Positions 23,753 through 24,672 of a stretch of DNA of 24,672 nt are shown here, in pieces. A model generated the notes under the pieces. That model saw nothing but the letters and a program-made list of their open reading frames with translations. It was not told the DNA's origin and did not search any database. Source of the stretch: Faecalicatena sp. (GTDB taxonomy: Bacteria > Bacillota > Clostridia > Lachnospirales > Lachnospiraceae); contig VSNK01000040.1 of NCBI GenBank assembly GCA_009774255.1, positions 1 through 24,672 of the forward strand. The letters are read 5' to 3'. Each line of letters opens with the position of its first letter. Within the stretch, counting starts at the first letter, position 1. A program made the position numbers and the translations under genes.

Positions 23753-24168
23753 TGATAACATTTGAAAAAAATGAGAAAGTTGCAAAGGAAGAGGTATTGA
23801 ATTTTTTAGAATCAAAAGGGCATCTGGTGTTATCTTCATCTTCACCTGCCGTCAGTGTTTTAGAGCATGGCAGCCTAGTTATTGATCCTGGAACCAGAAC
23901 TGTAAAGCGGGATGATGAAAACATTGAACTAACAAATTATGAGTTTGAGATATTGTATTTATTAGCCAAAAATCCGGGACAAGTATTCTCTAAGGAGCAG
24001 ATATATAATCAGGTATGGAAAACGCCGTTTTACGGGGCGCAGGAAAATGTTATGAGTTTAATCAGGAGAATCCGTAAAAAAATAGAGCCGAACCCTGCAA
24101 AACCAATTTTTATTCTAACAGAATGGGGAGTGGGATACAAATTTAATAATGCGAGAACAAAGGAATAA
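23740..24168 (+). CDS. Orphan OmpR/PhoB-type winged-helix protein without receiver domain (142 aa)
   Basis: Residues 45-138 form a complete trans_reg_C domain: VIDPGTRTVKRDDENIELTN, YEFEILYLLAKNPGQVFSKE and SLIRRIRKKI, ending in GVGYKF. The first 45 residues are too short for a phosphoacceptor receiver and lack its Asp/Lys pattern; they read instead as a helix and a Ser-rich linker (LSSSSPAVSVLEHG). AAAGGGGTGA precedes the ATG. No histidine kinase is nearby. The protein therefore probably binds DNA without phosphorylation control, or was cut down from a full regulator. A shared terminator hairpin follows. Confidence 0.85.
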   Translation: MEILMITFEKNEKVAKEEVLNFLESKGHLVLSSSSPAVSVLEHGSLVIDPGTRTVKRDDENIELTNYEFEILYLLAKNPGQVFSKEQIYNQVWKTPFYGAQENVMSLIRRIRKKIEPNPAKPIFILTEWGVGYKFNNARTKE

Positions 24169-24203
24169 GCGGTATCTGTTGATGAAAATCAGAACCGCTT
24201 ATT
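24164..24203. terminator. Bidirectional terminator between convergent regulators
   Basis: AATAAGCGGT (24164-24173) and ACCGCTTATT (24194-24203) form a 10-bp stem. The loop has an inner TCTG/CAGA pair. The A/T-rich ends serve both strands. The hairpin overlaps the last codons of both flanking genes. Confidence 0.75.
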
Positions 24204-24450
24204 TGACGTTGCTCATACCCAGGAGAAAGTCCGTTGTTACATGAAAATAATTTGCCAGGGCCACGATTTCATAATCTGGTACAAAGCGTTTTCCCTGTTC
24301 AATTCGTAAAATTGTTAGATCTGTAAATTCAAATCCCTCTGTTTGGAGCCGTGCGGCAAGTGTCTTTTGTGAAATACCCTGGGATTTCCGCAAGGTTTTG
24401 ACTTTGTTCCCAATAATATTCTTTGATTCACCATTCCAGTATATCTTCAT
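24199..24450 (-). CDS. Small Xre-family helix-turn-helix regulator (83 aa)
   Basis: A single HTH_3 domain: IGNKVKTLRKSQGISQKTLA, then FEFTDLTILRIEQGKR and FHVTTDFLLG, the usual Xre/Cro shape. Although the frame is open up to 24585, the codons before 24450 run through the operator repeats, and GAGGGTG lies just upstream of ATG 24450, so that is the start. It faces the orphan winged-helix gene. Two repeats in its upstream region make autoregulation likely. Such small regulators are common in mobile elements and toxin-antitoxin loci, but no toxin partner is visible here. Confidence 0.88.
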   Translation of the reverse strand: MKIYWNGESKNIIGNKVKTLRKSQGISQKTLAARLQTEGFEFTDLTILRIEQGKRFVPDYEIVALANYFHVTTDFLLGMSNVK

Positions 24451-24460
24451 TTGCACCCTC

Positions 24461-24531
24461 ACTTCTAAAGATGAAGTATATATGATTGATTCTACTGGTT
24501 TCGCATGATAATATACTTCTAAAGATGAAGT
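24461..24531. promoter_or_regulatory. Two identical 17-bp operator-like repeats upstream of the Xre gene
   Basis: ACTTCTAAAGATGAAGT occurs at 24461-24477 and 24515-24531, 54 bp apart start to start, about five DNA turns. Each is an inverted repeat (ACTTC/GAAGT, 7-nt centre). The arrangement fits a dimeric Xre repressor binding two sites on the same helix face around its own promoter. TATAT sequences lie between them. Confidence 0.75.
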
Positions 24532-24584
24532 TTTCCGAAAAACGAGAAAAATTATTATAGAATGGTCACAATAAGAATAAAGCA

Positions 24585-24613
24585 TTTAAAGAGATGAAAG
24601 CTTCCTGTATAAT
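24585..24613 (+). promoter_or_regulatory. Plus-strand promoter reading out of the window
   Basis: TTTAAA (24585-24590) and a perfect TATAAT (24608-24613) are 17 bp apart. AAGGGGG follows at 24623. A TTG directly after it opens a frame to the end of the window but is too close to be a convincing start. The gene it serves must lie beyond 24672. From 24451 to 24672 I see only these regulatory signals. Confidence 0.55.
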
Positions 24614-24672
24614 ATAAAGTGCAAGGGGGTTGATAAAAAAAGATACCTCGTGTATAGTTGAATTCTTACTGA

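Noticed and set aside
24199..24450. Toxin-antitoxin pair with the winged-helix gene
   Set aside because: The neighbour is a PhoB-type DNA-binding domain, not a toxin, and the genes are convergent.
24461..24531. CRISPR-like array
   Set aside because: Only two repeats of 17 bp with a 37-bp gap and internal symmetry, next to a regulator gene; operators explain them better.
24451..24585. N-terminal extension of the Xre protein to 128 residues
   Set aside because: The added codons are the operator repeats and promoter; ATG 24450 has a proper ribosome site.
24630..24672. Partial gene starting at TTG 24630
   Set aside because: The purine-rich ribosome site directly abuts the codon, leaving no spacing, and only 14 codons are visible.

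Overview
The window reads as an accessory, redox-rich stretch of a Lachnospiraceae-type (Bacillota, Clostridia) gut anaerobe chromosome. The grounds are moderate G+C, strong AGGAGG-type ribosome sites with some GTG/TTG starts, and many oxygen-sensitive or flavin/Fe-S proteins: an iron-dependent alcohol dehydrogenase, a 2-hydroxyacyl-CoA dehydratase (HgdB/HgdC) system, a polyferredoxin and flavodoxin-type proteins. There are several LysR regulators beside aldo/keto reductases. No rRNA, tRNA, CRISPR array or phage structural gene was seen. The assignment is inferred from gene content, not from a marker gene.

Layout. 1-1.5 kb: the tail of a probable Rpn/PD-(D/E)XK-type protein, then two hypothetical genes closed by a strong terminator. 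1.6-5.0 kb: a frameshifted LysR gene diverges from an aldo/keto reductase. That reductase is cut off and joined out of frame to a decapitated alpha/beta hydrolase, followed by an intact second aldo/keto reductase. 5.0-8.0 kb: a flavin reductase, an SDR protein and a MATE transporter cut at about residue 320, then a broken fragment of an old-yellow-enzyme-type flavin oxidoreductase. 8.1-11.3 kb: an intact LysR gene diverges from a 70-residue protein, an iron alcohol dehydrogenase and a C39-peptidase-like protein. 11.3-14.0 kb: a densely structured intergenic stretch, a nitroreductase split by a 159-bp MITE, a third aldo/keto reductase and a flavodoxin-like lipoprotein. 14.1-16.2 kb: a MATE transporter and a HAD phosphatase. 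16.2-20.5 kb: a decayed HgdB-like gene, a membrane polyferredoxin fused to the C-terminus of a second HgdB-like protein, an HgdC-type ATP-driven activator and a DsbD_2/TauE-like membrane protein. 20.5-24.7 kb: a NADH pyrophosphatase gene with an amber stop, a DUF362 lipoprotein, a DUF4405-like membrane protein, an orphan winged-helix protein and a divergent small Xre regulator with two operator-like repeats.

How it may work together. The LysR-linked blocks look like electrophile or aldehyde stress modules: reductases, an alcohol dehydrogenase and efflux pumps. Two near-identical promoter regions (2491 and 5017) suggest that one LysR protein drives both the first reductase and the flavin-reductase operon. 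The 16-20.5 kb block is the most unusual. A membrane polyferredoxin next to an ATP-driven low-potential electron activator and two HgdB-like acceptors suggests a dedicated reductive route of unknown substrate.

About nine of the roughly 26 protein loci carry a frameshift, stop, insertion or deletion/fusion junction, so the region looks to be in active decay. Misassembly cannot be excluded from sequence alone.
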